Shown here: positions 47,853-60,100 of the stretch, piece after piece
How the letters are laid out: every line of letters starts with the position of its first letter
How positions within the stretch are numbered: the stretch's first letter is position 1
Assembly: GCA_000708835.1 (NCBI GenBank)
Contig: DF237045.1
Span: forward strand, 124,001 to 188,000
Origin: Klebsormidium nitens
Taxonomy: Eukaryota; Streptophyta; Klebsormidiophyceae; Klebsormidiales; Klebsormidiaceae
Direction: 5' to 3'
DNA: 64,000 nucleotides
Notes under the pieces: model-generated
Told to the model about the DNA's origin: nothing
The model's database searches: none
What the model saw: the letters and a program-made list of their open reading frames with translations, nothing else
Program-made: the position numbers and the translations under genes

Positions 47853-48110
47853 ACACTTCCGGCGTCACACCCTTGTGCGCCTTCTCCGGAACGTGAACGA
47901 GCGGAACCTTGGGCACCTTCTCCTCACCGGCCACTCCCAGATTCCGCATCCGTTTACACTTCCGGCGTCACTCCCCTGTGCACCTTCCCCGGAACGTGGG
48001 CGAGCGAAACCTTTGACACCTTCTCCTCACCAGCCACTCCCAGATTTCGGTTCCGTTACACTTCCGGCGTCACGCCCTTGTGCACCTTCTCCGGAACGTG
48101 GGCGAGCGTA
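47853..48110 (-). repeat. Three tandem copies of the 3' end of the MFS gene including the stop codon
   Basis: Units begin with ACACTTCCGGCG at 47853, 47955 and 48058, a step of 102-103 bp. The rightmost is the real end of the last exon. On the minus strand all three still read close to LAHVPEKVHKGVTPEV and then a stop or near-stop, so the copies are young or under frame-neutral drift. Confidence 0.88.
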
Positions 48111-48234
48111 ACTTTGGGCGCCTTCTCGTTGTATTGGCGCGCATAGCCCACCAGCCATTCCCAGACGGAAAGGTTCCGCCACTGAACGGCGGGGCCCTGG
48201 TACTCACGGCCCTTTCCTTCCAGGAGCATCACCC

Positions 48235-48535
48235 AGCGCGCGTCGGCCTCGCGCAGATCCAGACCGGTAATGTCGGGAACAAAAAGAATGGTCAGCGCCA
48301 GGCCTGTAAAAGACGGTTAGAAGATAGTGTGAAGATATCTGGTTCAGCGCGCGCCGGCTCGCGCAGAATCAGCAAATGAATGTCGGGCACGGAAAGAATG
48401 GTCAACATAAGACCTGTGGGGAGAGGAGTATGTACATCAAAGGATCGTGGGATCCAGCGCGCTTTGGCTAGCGCAAATCCACCGCTGTAATGTCGCGCAC
48501 GAAGACAAGGTGAGCGTCAGGCTTGCGCACGACTA
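48235..48535 (-). repeat. Tandem copies of the 5' edge of the MFS gene's last exon
   Basis: The exon edge at 48303 is followed upstream by related segments with edges near 48413 and 48522, a step of about 110 bp. Shared plus-strand blocks are CTCGCGCAGA and AATGTCGGG. AG is kept at the first copy. Confidence 0.8.
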
Positions 48536-50764
48536 AGTGACGGTGACCGATGATTGCAGGTCACGGTTCAAGGTCCGCTCAGATGGTTTGTAAGGGACCC
48601 GGAAAATTGATTGGAGAATGCTAGGAACGAGTGCACCATAAGATGACGTTCGACCGCGCGAATCTCCTAGAAAGCTCCCGTACATTTGCCGCCAGAAGTC
48701 CGCCCGCCTTTGACCCTTGAATCTCACGCGCTCGGTCGTCCCTTCAAACAAAAGGGACGAACAGTCTCCAATCACGACTTGGCTGGAATATGCACGAGAC
48801 CGCTCGTGGTTGAGAGAGAGAACAGACGAACAGTCTTGTTTATCTTTCAAAACCACGGCCGCAACCTTTCTCGGCAGACATCGTGACTTGATTGCGCAGA
48901 GGATTCGTAAGTGCGTCCCCTCACCAATTCCGGCGCAGACTGTGGTAATGGTGAACTTGCTCTGGTTGTCCACGTGTTGGAACCAGATGCCGGCCGTCAG
49001 TGCGCCGGCCTTGCCGGTCGCCGCCGCGATGCCGTGCGCAGATGCCCTGGGCAAAAGAACGCAGGTAAGGTCACAAACAATCCTAAGTAGCGAAATATGT
49101 ATCGAATTTGCGGGCATCAGGCAACGTGAGAGAAGCGCCAGTCGAATTCGTCAAGCCTCTCGACATTTGACAGGCAGACCGCTGACGTTGGCACGCCTTG
49201 CAAGCTTTCTGCGCGCGTGTACATGAGGGGAAGCCTCAAAAGAAGCAGAAGGCGATGGTCAGAGGCTACAGAACCTACAGATTTGTCGGCGTTTCGAACC
49301 AACAAGAAGCGGCCGCAGTGAAAATAAGTGCACCTTGGCCGAAATCATAGTCCAGTTTGCGTTCATATTCATCTGATAAGAGCCTTCTGACCAATGTAGC
49401 TCTCCGGATCCCCCACAAATGTGAACATATCAGATAAACGCCTGTGGCACCCCGGGGGCTATAAACCGACCACATGCGCCTAACGTGCGCTCACCTGGTC
49501 TCGGTCGGGAAGACCTCCCCGGGCAGTAGTCAGGTGGTCGAGTTGGGCCCCCACTGTCCCCAGAAGGAGCTGAAGAAGTAGAGGAACTCGAAGACGCCGA
49601 TGTACTTCTTTGACGTCAGCGAATCGTAGTAGATGGAGCACAGCAGAAAGAGGACGAAGATGAACGCGAAGCCCATGATCTGCGCAGGACGGAACGGAAT
49701 GAGACTCGGTGATTCAATGAGAGGAATTTTGACGAAGTTCAGTTGCCGTAGAGACTATGTTTCAAGTGCGTCTCGAAGAGGCCATAGGCCATGCCGTGCT
49801 CTGTAGTGGTCTCGAGCGAGTTCTGACGTACGTAATCCAGTGAGAGTTCCTTTGTTGAAAGGCCCTCAGTAGAATCTCTCGAAACGGCTCGTCGATCAAT
49901 CGGGTCTCTTCCAGTAAAGCAACCTGGATTTCTACGTGCCCAAGCAACTGCACAGCTTTAATCTTTCATCACGAAATGCCTCCCGCCACTGCTACGACTC
50001 CATCTTTTGACCCTGCCAATAACATCTCGAAACCTCCCGACGAACCCTTATTTCATTGCGGCTGTCAGCCGCATACGAAAGAGATAAATGTTCCTGTAAC
50101 ATTCAAAAGCTCCAAGATTCCAAGACCCAGTCCTTAACCCTCCAGGTAACCTTGAACCTTGAAATTTAAAGTAAATAAACCTCTGAAGCTCCCCGGAAGT
50201 AACCCTGTTTTGGTCGCCCTCTTACCTGCATCCTGGTTCTGCCCATCCACCGGCGGTCAATGGTGAAGGCGGCGAAAAAGTAGCCCACGTAAGCGATGAC
50301 GGAGTTCAGCAGCGTGTACTCCAATGTCTGGATGAGCGAGGGCGAGCCGCCGATGATGATGTTGATGAACGTGCTCTGCGTAGGGAAAAAACTTTTGTGG
50401 GCTGGCGATAGCATAAATTAGCAGCCTACAGATCGTATCTTAGCATACCGTATGTGGGCTGATCATAGGCAGGGAGTCAAGTTCGGAACTGTTGATGCAA
50501 TGATACAACGTATCCGGCCATCGCTTGTCATGTCGAGGCCGGCCGCTTCTTCGATCAAGCCCGCAAAGGTTTGGCAACCCATTCCAAGGAGAACAAATTT
50601 TCCTAACAAATCATCCGGCTTGACCGTGTAGCTTGAAGAACGGCGGACAGGTTTCAAAGCGGACGCCCAACTCATTAGCACTTTGGTTCGAAATCAGAGG
50701 GTTGTAGAAACACAACACCGTGCCTTTTCTGTATTTATTTACCAACTTGGTTTGCATAACCCAC

Positions 50765-51240
50765 CTTGAAAAGCTTGTTGCCGTAGAAGACCACGTCCCA
50801 GACGAACCACGAGAGCGCCATCTCGGCCAGGCAGTATTGACTTCAAAAATCGTGTTTTCAAAAAACTGGGTTGTCAGGTTGGTTTACTTACCCCACCTGG
50901 AAGAGTCTGTTGCCGTGGAAGGGGGCATCCCAGACGAACCAGGAAAGGGCCGTTCAGGCCAGGCAGTATCGATTTCAAAACCCGTGTTTTTTTCAAAATA
51001 AATGGTTACCAGTTTGGTTTAGCTAAGCGACCTGGAACAGCTTTTTGCCGTAGAAGGCCACCGCCCAGACGAACCAGGAAGGCGCAGTCCCGGCTAGGCA
51101 GTACTGATGTCAAAAACTGTGTTTCAATAAATAGGTTCCCAGGTAGGTTTATCTAACCCACCTGGAACAGCTTGTTGCCGTAGAAGGCCACGTCCCAAAC
51201 GAACCAGGAAAGGGCCGTTCCAGCCAGGCGGTGCCAATAA
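50765..51240 (-). repeat. Tandem copies of the 3' edge (donor side) of MFS exon 6
   Basis: The donor edge at 51162 is repeated at 51032, 50897 and 50765, steps of 130 to 135 bp, in the downstream intron. Each copy contains TTGCCGT, then CCCAGACGAACCA or close, and keeps the minus-strand GT after CAG or AAG. Copies still encode fragments like FVWDVAFYGNK with changes. Confidence 0.9.
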
Positions 51241-54200
51241 TGGTACACCAGGACAAGGAATTTGCGCCCGCCAAAGGAGACGCGGAGGCCCTCCTTCTTG
51301 AGGTTGTTCCGCTTCGCTGCAGTGGGGAAGTCTCCACTTGTCAAAGTCAAATAGCATGGATCCTGGTTGCTGATTTCACTAGGAAAGGTGTACTTGAAAT
51401 CAAGAGAGAGGAACGATCACAATCGCTGGACTTCGGCATTTTCATGGTGATTCACGCGCTTGCATCGAGCCCAAAAAATATACTCAACAAAATAGATAGG
51501 CTTCGGTGGCCAGCTGATCGACCTGGCCCATCGAAGAGGACATTCCAATTCAACAAGTAAAGAACCTTGATGCCATCCCGCCACCGCTGAAGAGAAGTGA
51601 CGGAGGTAACAGTCGATCGGCATACTCATTTGGAAATGTCTATTTATCATGCTGGGTCTGTTACAACTCATGTGTGAATTGAGAGCTTAGGACTTCGACG
51701 CTGTCCTGCCAACAACCGCGAAGCTAAACCTTGCACATGCGTCGGCAAACGGAACGGCAGCGCTGCTGTCTCGAGCAGCACAGCGTTCTGAGGTGAGGTG
51801 CTCGCCTGTCCAGATAGACGACTCCTGAAGCTTGAAGATCCTGATGTAGAGCATGATCATAACGGGGATGAGGCCGAAGGCGAAGGAGAGCCGCCACACC
51901 CAGTCTAGTTTCTGCAGCAGTCACGAATGCGTCAGCTGGATTCACGCAACAAACGGCGCTGGCCTTTCGGAATAGATAAAATTTCGCGGAGGATTCTCAT
52001 GTCGCAAACACGAAATGGAATCATATGATTGCTAAACAAGGCGCTCGGGTCAGGTAGGTCTCCTTCACATCTGCAGCTATATAATTTGCATCCAAGCATC
52101 TTTGAAAAATGAATCTCCAATCTTAGATCTGAAACCTGGATACGGAGATTCAATGTCAGTAGAAACTTTAGAAGTGAGAGCAGAATCCAAACGACGAGTC
52201 CTGATTATCAGAGCGCTGCTGAAAATAAGAGCAACTCAAAATGCGTCCGAATCAGAGAAGCGTCCGGCTTACCGTGGGGTCGTACGTGGGTCCCCACTGT
52301 CCGAAGCACGCGAGCAGAAATAGGAGCACGCACACGTTAACCACGTTTCCCAAACCCTGGTTAGAGAACACCAAGATCACGGTCTCGCCGCGCTTGTTGA
52401 TCAGGTTCTTGTCCGCTTCCGCCCGTTCGCCGCGGAAGAAGAGGCGATGGGGTATTCGCCACCGACTCCCACACCGAACACAAGCTGCGTGAGAGAGGAG
52501 AATAATTTGCAACGGGATTTTTGTGGAAGCTCTGCGGACGTCAGATGGACAAGAAATCTCAAAATGAAAGCTTTTACGAAGTGGGCCTGGCATCGAACAC
52601 ATGGGACGTTCTGGAGATCAATAAAATCTGAACTGATTTTGATCCCCCAGAGACTTGTATCCTATTTGGGATACAAACCAACCCTTGAGCGGCCAGTAAT
52701 GTGCATTCACCACCGAGGATTCGGTCGGACGTTTGCAACGTGGAGGCGTCAGCACACGGCCCACGAGAGGTTCGAAACGTACAGACAGGGCCCTGTGAGT
52801 GGCCCCACAATGCGCAAAATAGGTCTTGCTCTCACAAACTTATCCGCAAAAGCAACAGGCCCCGCTGAAAGCAGACGATTTCGCATCGTCAAACGACCGG
52901 GGCTTTTTCTAAGTGGAGGAAAGATGTTCTAAGCGGAGAAAGATGGGTCTGAAGAGAAAAGTCTCACCTGGGAGATTGTGTACATAAGCACGATCCCAGA
53001 CTGGGTGGGCCCGTCGGAGGCGGTGAGCATGATTCCGCCCACGAGCATGATCGACGCTGTAATGATGGAGCCAAGCTTGCGCCCGAGTCGGTCCGCAAAG
53101 AAACCCAGGAAGACCATTCCAGCCATGATGCCCGCAATCTGCAAGGCAAGTTTCGATGTGATTCTTAACATAGAGCATTAAGTTTTGGTAAATGGGAGAG
53201 TATATAGGCCGAGGAGGCACTTGCACTGAGATGCATTTGGAATCCTCCGATTTCAAGAGCATGTAAGGGGTCCAGAGCATTGAAAGAGAGTATGTTGACA
53301 CGCGAAGACGGTACTGCAGTTCAGAGATGACGGCGCGGATCAACACGGGTCGTATCTGCAACGAACTCAAACGAGGAGCAAAAGCCAGAAACTGGACCTT
53401 GTACTTGTCCGAGCAAAGCTGATACCGATCCCATTCGTCAAGGGGTTGGCTTTAGATGGGCCGACGTAGCCAGACATCGTTGACCATTGGCTCGAAGCTG
53501 CCAAACATGCATGCTTCAGATCCTACTCACTGCCCATCGTGTTTCGAGCAGCTACACATGCATGGATAAGACTTGCTGCCATTTAGCGCATTCAAATTGA
53601 TCGAGATCGACAGTCAGGTCACCCCATCAGGACGTCGTCCATCGAAAACAAACGACTGCGAACTGATCAAAGCTGTCGACCTGACTTGCTGAGATTTGCA
53701 AACTGCACAGAAGTCTCTCAACCCCACCTGGGTGTAAGTCGTCGAGTTCGTGAGGCGGTAGCTACAGTTGGGGTGGGTTTTCCCAAAGCACTTGGGGTAC
53801 TCCTTTGCAAAGATCGCCGACAGGTTGCCGATGGAGAAGTGAAGTACGCCTCTGAAAACATGCCCAGCCCTGGGATCTTGAAGGAGAGTACCCATTGGCC
53901 GAACCTGCATGAAGAACAGCAGCTTATTGTAAGGGGCTGGTGAGTGAGACTAAGAGAGCTGGAAGTACTACACCACTGTGCCCTGACAAATCGACTTCCA
54001 GAAAGCCCAGAGGGTTGAAAGTCATGCACATCTGTCTTTAAGAAGATGGTAATATAAGAAGCCTTTGTACGAGATTTCTCGTCAGTCTATCCTTCGGAAA
54101 GCTGACTCGAAATTGGCCTGTCGATGACAGTCAGAGACGCACCTTCTATGCCAACAGTACACTTTCTCACCAATCATTGTTCAGTTTACAATCAGTGAGC

Positions 54201-54443
54201 AATCCAAACATCTTTCTTGAACAAAACCCGCACTCTCCAGATGTACATACGGTGCAGATCCGGGTCTCAGCTATAAGCTTTTTGAGTCAGAGTTGGCAGT
54301 GCCCAGAAACATGCCCAAACAATCTTGACAGCAGAAGCAGCTTGCACCTCAACAAGGTCGTCAGCGTTTTACTGCTCCCCATCCACAGGCTACCAAAGTA
54401 CTGAACTAGCAGCTGTAAGGGGAAAACAAAATTCTAGAATTCT

Positions 54444-54493
54444 GCTGTCTGCAATGTGAACCAAACACGCTGTCTGCGGTATGGACCAAACAG
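54444..54493. repeat. 25-bp tandem repeat, two copies, in MFS intron 1
   Basis: GCTGTCTGCAATGTGAACC and its neighbour GCTGTCTGCGGTATGGACC, each ending CAAACA plus one variable base. Confidence 0.65.
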
Positions 54494-55049
54494 GTTCTTT
54501 CGAATTCAGGAGCTTCCAAGTTGCTGGCGATCTGGTCAAGAACGGGCAGGGAATCAACTCTACATGGTGCACCATCAAAGTTGAGCTGAACAAACTAAGA
54601 ATTCAACCATTCTGCATGCACATACATTGTGGCTGAATGCAAAGTGAACTCTCAATCTCAGATGCGACTACAAGCTCAGCTCACTAAGTAAGTGATCACT
54701 TCAACAGGAGGTCTAAACTCTGCATTTTCCACTCTAGTTTTGTTGAAAGGACCCCAAGTCAGGCTCAACATGGCGGCACTTTCTGAACAAAGCCAGGATG
54801 ATATTGCGACCACCATTGCTGGATCATGCAACAACGACAGTCCATTCGCTTCAAAAGGGAAAGTTCAGCTCCAGAGAGAACAGTAATCAGTACTCACGCG
54901 ATCACTGGGTTGGAACTGTACACCTTCGATGGCCTGTCCCCGTAGTCGTACTCTTCCGCGGCCACCGCGGAAGCGCTCGCAGGCGCAGCGGTGACTCCCG
55001 TCGGGCCATGGAAGTCCTTCTCGGAGAAGTCGCCATTGCGCGCCGCCAT

Positions 55050-56709
55050 GACGTCAGTAGCACAGGGCTGTGCCGCTTGGGATCGCTGAAATGCTCAGTG
55101 TGACAATGTGAGCGTTGATCGGTAGTGGTACGTCTAGTGTTGTTTCGATCAGCAGCTACTGGTGGAGTTGCCAACCCTCGGGATCTTCAGCGCCGCAAGG
55201 GAGTAACACCCGCCCAGGCCCAAGGACTGCTTGGAACATAAGTAAGTTCTCCATATGCATATCTATCTACCCTTTCAGATGCTCGGACGCTTCCGTTGCG
55301 TTGTGATACTTACTGTGCTAGGAAGAAGCGAGCCTTAATTGTACTTTTCTAAGGCGTTTTAAACAACAGGCTGTCGTGAAAGCCCCTGCTGAGCGAACTG
55401 TGAGCTCACTCATCAGAGGGAATCTCGCTTTCCCTGGAAGGAGTTCCCTGCTGACAAGCACAAGATTCCCTCTCGCCAGCCCTGAGGCTGCCACCGCACC
55501 ATTATGTCAATTATGACTATGATTGCCTAGCTACTTGCAAGATTCCTTTTAGGTAATTGCTTCAAAGTTCAGAGAGCGGCACTTCAATGTTGCGCCCGTG
55601 CATATGCTTCGTGTAGGTCCTAGAGCTGCATGATGCAGATCATATGATTGCGGTCCTCGCGGGGGTCGCTCCGAGGCTGACACGAGGGTGAAATATTGGC
55701 ACTTGTCGCCTAGGCGACAAGCCACCGCAGTATTCCGTACGAAGCGACAATTTGGAACCGGCCTCGGGAGTTCCCCCGGGACGCCTAGACTCTAGAGCAA
55801 ACCGGGGGTTACCGGGCATGGCTGGCCGCTGCAATGTGCAGCCTGCGCGTGTGAACTGTGACTGTGCACTTTGCACAGTGGCTCCGCGGGCCCAGTCGGC
55901 CGGGCATCTATGTGAGGAGTCGACTCCTCACACCGATCGGAGAGGAGTGGACCCCGGGGGCCGGAAATTCAAAGTTCAGAGCCACGTGCCAGACTTCGAC
56001 AGCCAATCATTGGGTCACGCGCGCGGCCGGGCGCGGCCAGCTGCAACGCGCGCCCCGCGACTCGCGAGCTAGTCGCGACCAGAGTCCAGTAGCTAGGGGT
56101 GGGCCGGGACTCGCACACACCGACTTTGTTCTGCCTAAAGCTGCGCATGTTTTTGCGCCACTTCAAGGATTGAGCGGGCCCCCGCCTTCGCCGGTCCCCT
56201 ATTGAACCCATTCGAGTAACCTAGAACACCCCCGGCTGCAATCAGCTCCCATGCAAGCCCAAACCGCTATATCTCAGCACCGGGGATGCGCCGATAAGGT
56301 TTTCTCGTACCTCGATCGATCAAATCAAGAGACAAGATTCCTCACGAATAATTGGATGAATTGATTAGGTGCATTGAATTTCGATCCTAGCTTGTCGATT
56401 CTGTCAATTATTAATCTTTCAAGCGCACCTACGCTGTCAAAAACGCCGGAACTACAAGCTCGATCGCGGCGCGTGGCAAGATTTTTGCCCCAGTTTTGAC
56501 CGAAACAGAAACGAGCGCCCCAGCCGCTTCGATCTCCCAGGACGTATAAGCTTGCGCGCAGGGTACGTCTGGCGAATTCCGTCCAGCCGCGGAAAAAACC
56601 CTGGAACTGCCTGGTAATCCGGCTGTCGACTGCAGCGCACGAAGTGACTACTAATGGACGGTGTCATGTGTATAGAGTTGGCGGCCATCTTCTATACTGA
56701 AGTTTTGTA
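55050..56709. other. Intergenic, partly GC-rich, with perfect palindromes
   Basis: Between the MFS gene start and the 3' side of the SAL1-type gene. Perfect palindromes lie at 55702-55721 (half-site CTTGTCGCCT) and 55911-55932 (half-site TGTGAGGAGTC), and a hairpin ACTGTGCA..TGCACAGT lies at 55861-55879. The block 55640-56200 is GC-rich against its flanks. No coding gene was supported. Confidence 0.5.
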
Positions 56710-56871
56710 ATGAAGGCATCCAAAATTATCCGGATGACACAGCAGAGATTGCAGCTGCGGCACGCAAATCCTCCTGAACCGGTGCTTGCGAGTTCCACTG
56801 CAGTCTGGGCAATGAAGCAGTCCGACGCTAAGAAGATCGACCAGATGGCCAAGCAATACAAGTCACCTTGA
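56710..56871 (+). CDS. Possible small protein of 53 residues
   Basis: An ATG-to-TGA frame reads MKASKIIRMTQQRLQLRHAN and ends KKIDQMAKQYKSP. It is charged, predicted helical, with no signal or membrane segment. I do not recognise it. It lies close to the 3' end of the SAL1-type gene on the other strand. It could be a real short gene or a chance frame. Confidence 0.25.
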   Translation: MKASKIIRMTQQRLQLRHANPPEPVLASSTAVWAMKQSDAKKIDQMAKQYKSP

Positions 56872-57164
56872 TCCCGGCCGTGCCCATGTTAAGAGATATG
56901 CTGCTGCAGCTTTTTCCGTACAACCAAATTTTCCGTTCATAAATCGTCACTTTCGAAAGCAGTTGGATGTTGACGGACGACGGACCATTGGACAACTACA
57001 GTAAGACGGCCGGAATGTGTTCCCACGAAAATTCCCTTGCTTGCACAGTATACGGTCAGATCTCGGATGATCTTTCATCCGGCAACAGTAATGAATCTCT
57101 AGATTGCCCGGTCTGCCTCCCCAAGCAAACACACAGATTGCTGGAGTCACAACGCGCTGCGTCG

Positions 57165-60100
57165 TCAGGCGTGGGCCTTCGCGGGCGTCCCGTGCGGTTG
57201 TTGGCCCTTAACCACGGTCTGGACGGCCGCCAGAACGACCGGCATCAAGCGAGCGTTGGTGGCGATGATGCCCCGGTCCAAGTCGAGGAACCGGCCCTTC
57301 GAGAAGTCGAGCTTGTTGCCGCCCGCGTCACGCACAACGCCGCCCGCCTCTGCAAAGCGGAAGCGATGGGTAAGTTGGGCTTGAAAAGGTGGGTTTGGAA
57401 GGTTAATATCGGGGCTTATAGTGGAAGCCCAAGGATGTCTCGTTCTTACGTGACCGGCCCCTGGACAAGTCGAGCTTGTTGCCGCTGGCGTCACGCACAA
57501 TGCCGCCCACCTCTGCAGTGATTCGAAAAGATGACTTAGCTGGCATTTTGTGGTAGGTATTAGAAGGCAGGTTTGGCAAGCTGATGCGAGCCTTGCATCA
57601 GAAGCCCAGGGATGGTAGAAATCTAGCCAACCGCCAATTCAGTCGTGCCCACCGAAACACTTCCTATCGACGCTGTGATTTTAAATAGTAAGACTCTTCC
57701 TCATTCCCTATCTCCGCCACTCGATGAGAATGTCCAGCATCGACAAAACGGAAAGGACAGAGCTAGAAAAGTTCGTCATATTTTCGAAGAGCGAGTGCTG
57801 TAGACCGGCAATGGATCGTCCCACAAGCTTCGCATGTATTGCCAGTCTGCAGTCATTGCGGAGCCGCAAAGCGTAAGCAGTCGTTGCTGCCAACGCGAAA
57901 GGCAACCTCGGGGGGAGAATGTTGTCAAGGTCCTTCACTAACCGCAGCCACCATGCGTTTGGCTTGAGGGCCTGGCCTACTGCAGGAGACGAAGGAAACA
58001 AAGGAAAGACAGGCGCTTCCAAGAATAATCGAGGAGGACGGCGGTTTTCAACGCAGGCGCATCCTTACATTACACGAGAACGGGAAATGCCAAGCCAATT
58101 TTTGAGTAGCGACGCGACCAGAAACTCTAACGAAACTATGCCTTGGTGAAGAGGGTAACACAACCTATCAGCACACATTGCAAAAGATAACAGTCTGCAG
58201 AAAGGACAAACTCTCGCCCTGCGAAGATTATCTTGTACTTCAAGTGCGACCAGAAAGTGCTACCACAGTAAGTGCCTGTTCTAAACAGAGTGAAGGAACG
58301 AACGGAAACAACATTTATGACCCGAAAATAAGGTAACGGAAAATAAGGTACAAGTTCACCTTCAATGACGCAGCACCCTGCGACGTGGTCCCAAATCTTC
58401 TCGCGGTAGCCCGCGTGCGGGAAGCGCAGGTAGATCGCGGCGTCCCCTCGGGCCATGGCGCCGTACTTGGCCTGGCTGTCGATGCGGCACGGCGGCGCAG
58501 TCACTCCCAAAACCTGCATCAGAGCGGAGTTCTTGCTGACGTCAGCTGGACGTGGATGAGTCGATGCACGGGGCGACGAGGGAGGAGGTTCACTTGGCCT
58601 CGCTGCCAATGCGCACGGCAGCGCAGTGACTCCCAAAACCTGCATCATTGTGCTGACGTCAACGAACGGCGGGAGTGCAGCGTGACGGCACGGCAGCCAC
58701 TTCACTCCTGGGACGTGTGAAGAGATGAAGAAGCTTGTGCTGACGTCAGGAGCACGGAAGTGGAGTGTGCTGAGCAGGAAGGGCGCGGCCCAAGCGTGCG
58801 TGTTCGAAACCAGGAGACAGGCCGCTCGAGGCTGATGCCAGCAAGCTCTTGAACAAAGGCCTGGCAAACCCATTGCTTTCGACACCCAAAATACCCTGTC
58901 AGATTGCAGCCCGCCCTCTATGCTCCCTCAGGTGTCTTCATCAGGTATCTTCAGTGCTGGCTTCTCATCCAGGACTCTTGTCATCCTGGCAACTTAGACA
59001 TGGAAGTGGGGTCGGAATCATTTGTTCACCTGCGCAATGCCCCCCGTCAGTTCCTGGTCCGAGTGCTTCTTCTCAAATGACTCGCAGAAGCTAGCCCACG
59101 CAGGGTCCTCCACGGAGCTCACGCGGACCTGCGGAGAAAGAAGGGAGCAACTCGGAACGGCTGTTCGGTTTGATTGGGATAATTTGTGCGGTTCGATCAG
59201 AAGGCAGAGGTCAAAAGACAGTCAGAGAAACGCAGAGAGCGGCAGGGCATCGGGGTTCGAACGAAGCAACTAACCGCGACTGTAATCCAGGCGCAATCGA
59301 CGGAGAGCAGTAACGGCGAAAAAATGATGTAGTGTTCTCTGGAGCAGTCCGCCTCTTTGGACGACCAACCAAACACCCTTAAGATCGAGTAACGATAGCT
59401 GCGCAGTCTCCGAACCAAAAGAGTACCGCTGACGCATCCAGCACACCAAAACTGGCACACCCCTCTGAAGGGGCTCTTCTTTTCAATAACCTGCCCCGTA
59501 ATCCTTGACTAGTCCTTGATCATCCCTTAATCTTAGTGCTTGATCATCCCTTAATCTTAGTCCTTGATCATCCCTTAATCTTAATCCTTGATCTCAAAAC
59601 CTTCTCGAATCCTGGAAAGCTCAGCTCACCTTTGTTGGCGGTGACGACCCATCGATCGGCTCAACGGTGGTCCCCGCGCCCTTGTAGGCCGCAAAAAGGC
59701 TCCCCACTGGCTCCCCCTTCTTCCGTGCCGCTTCAACGTCCATGGAAGCGAGCGGCAGGTTTGGACACCCCAGGACGCCCAACACGACCTCCCCGCCGTC
59801 CAACAGTCCGAGGGCAACCGCGTATTGGTCGCCACGAACGAACCTGCGGCCGAGGAGAGGTGTGATTCGCAAAAAGAGTAACCGACTCTTGAGTTACTTG
59901 GGTCCAAATCGTTGACTTCAGAGAACCCGACTTTAAGCAGAATCAGCACGACTTTGGTCTGCTCGAGAAATTGAGTACGGGTTGGAGTTTCTCCACTAAT
60001 TTTACAGCAACAGCCTACTGGTTGCTTTGAGTGAACCTGCGGCCAAGAAAAACAATCGTTCGAGCAAGGCGAGTCTAAACAGGATCCATGTGTGAGGGGG

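Larger units (their letters stand above)
48056..55049 (-). pseudogene. MFS transporter, phosphate/glycerophosphodiester:H+ symporter-like, with three lesions
   Basis: Ten exons can be placed: 55049-54898, 53904-53728, 53138-52968, 52484-52273, 51911-51806, 51316-51162, 50375-50226, 49679-49495, 49046-48925, 48303-48056, about 556 residues. Family motifs are FFADRLGRKLGS, FGVGVGGEYPIASSSA, ERAEADKNLINKRG, VYHYWHRLAGTALSWF, DRRWMGRTRMQ, GEVFPTETRASAHGIAAATGKAGAL and the tail VPDITGLDLREADARW. Exon 2 is one base short (break near 53840, after GLGMFSEAYF). Exon 4 is one base short (near 52430, after PIASSSA). Exon 8 has an in-frame TGA at 49532-49530, where relatives as I recall them have Trp. 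All splice sites remain usable; the exon 5 donor is GC. The lesions suggest recent inactivation, unless they are assembly errors. Substrate is inferred from distant similarity only. Confidence 0.8.

Noticed and set aside
47653-48379. Plus-strand open frames with repeated peptide ALPCAPSPERGRA-like units
   Set aside because: They are the antisense of the tandem copies of the MFS terminal exon; the repeat unit length near a multiple of three keeps them open.
57708-58022. Minus-strand 104-codon open frame inside the SAL1-type gene
   Set aside because: It lies in the intron between exons 7 and 8, which splice in phase without it, and has no family motif.
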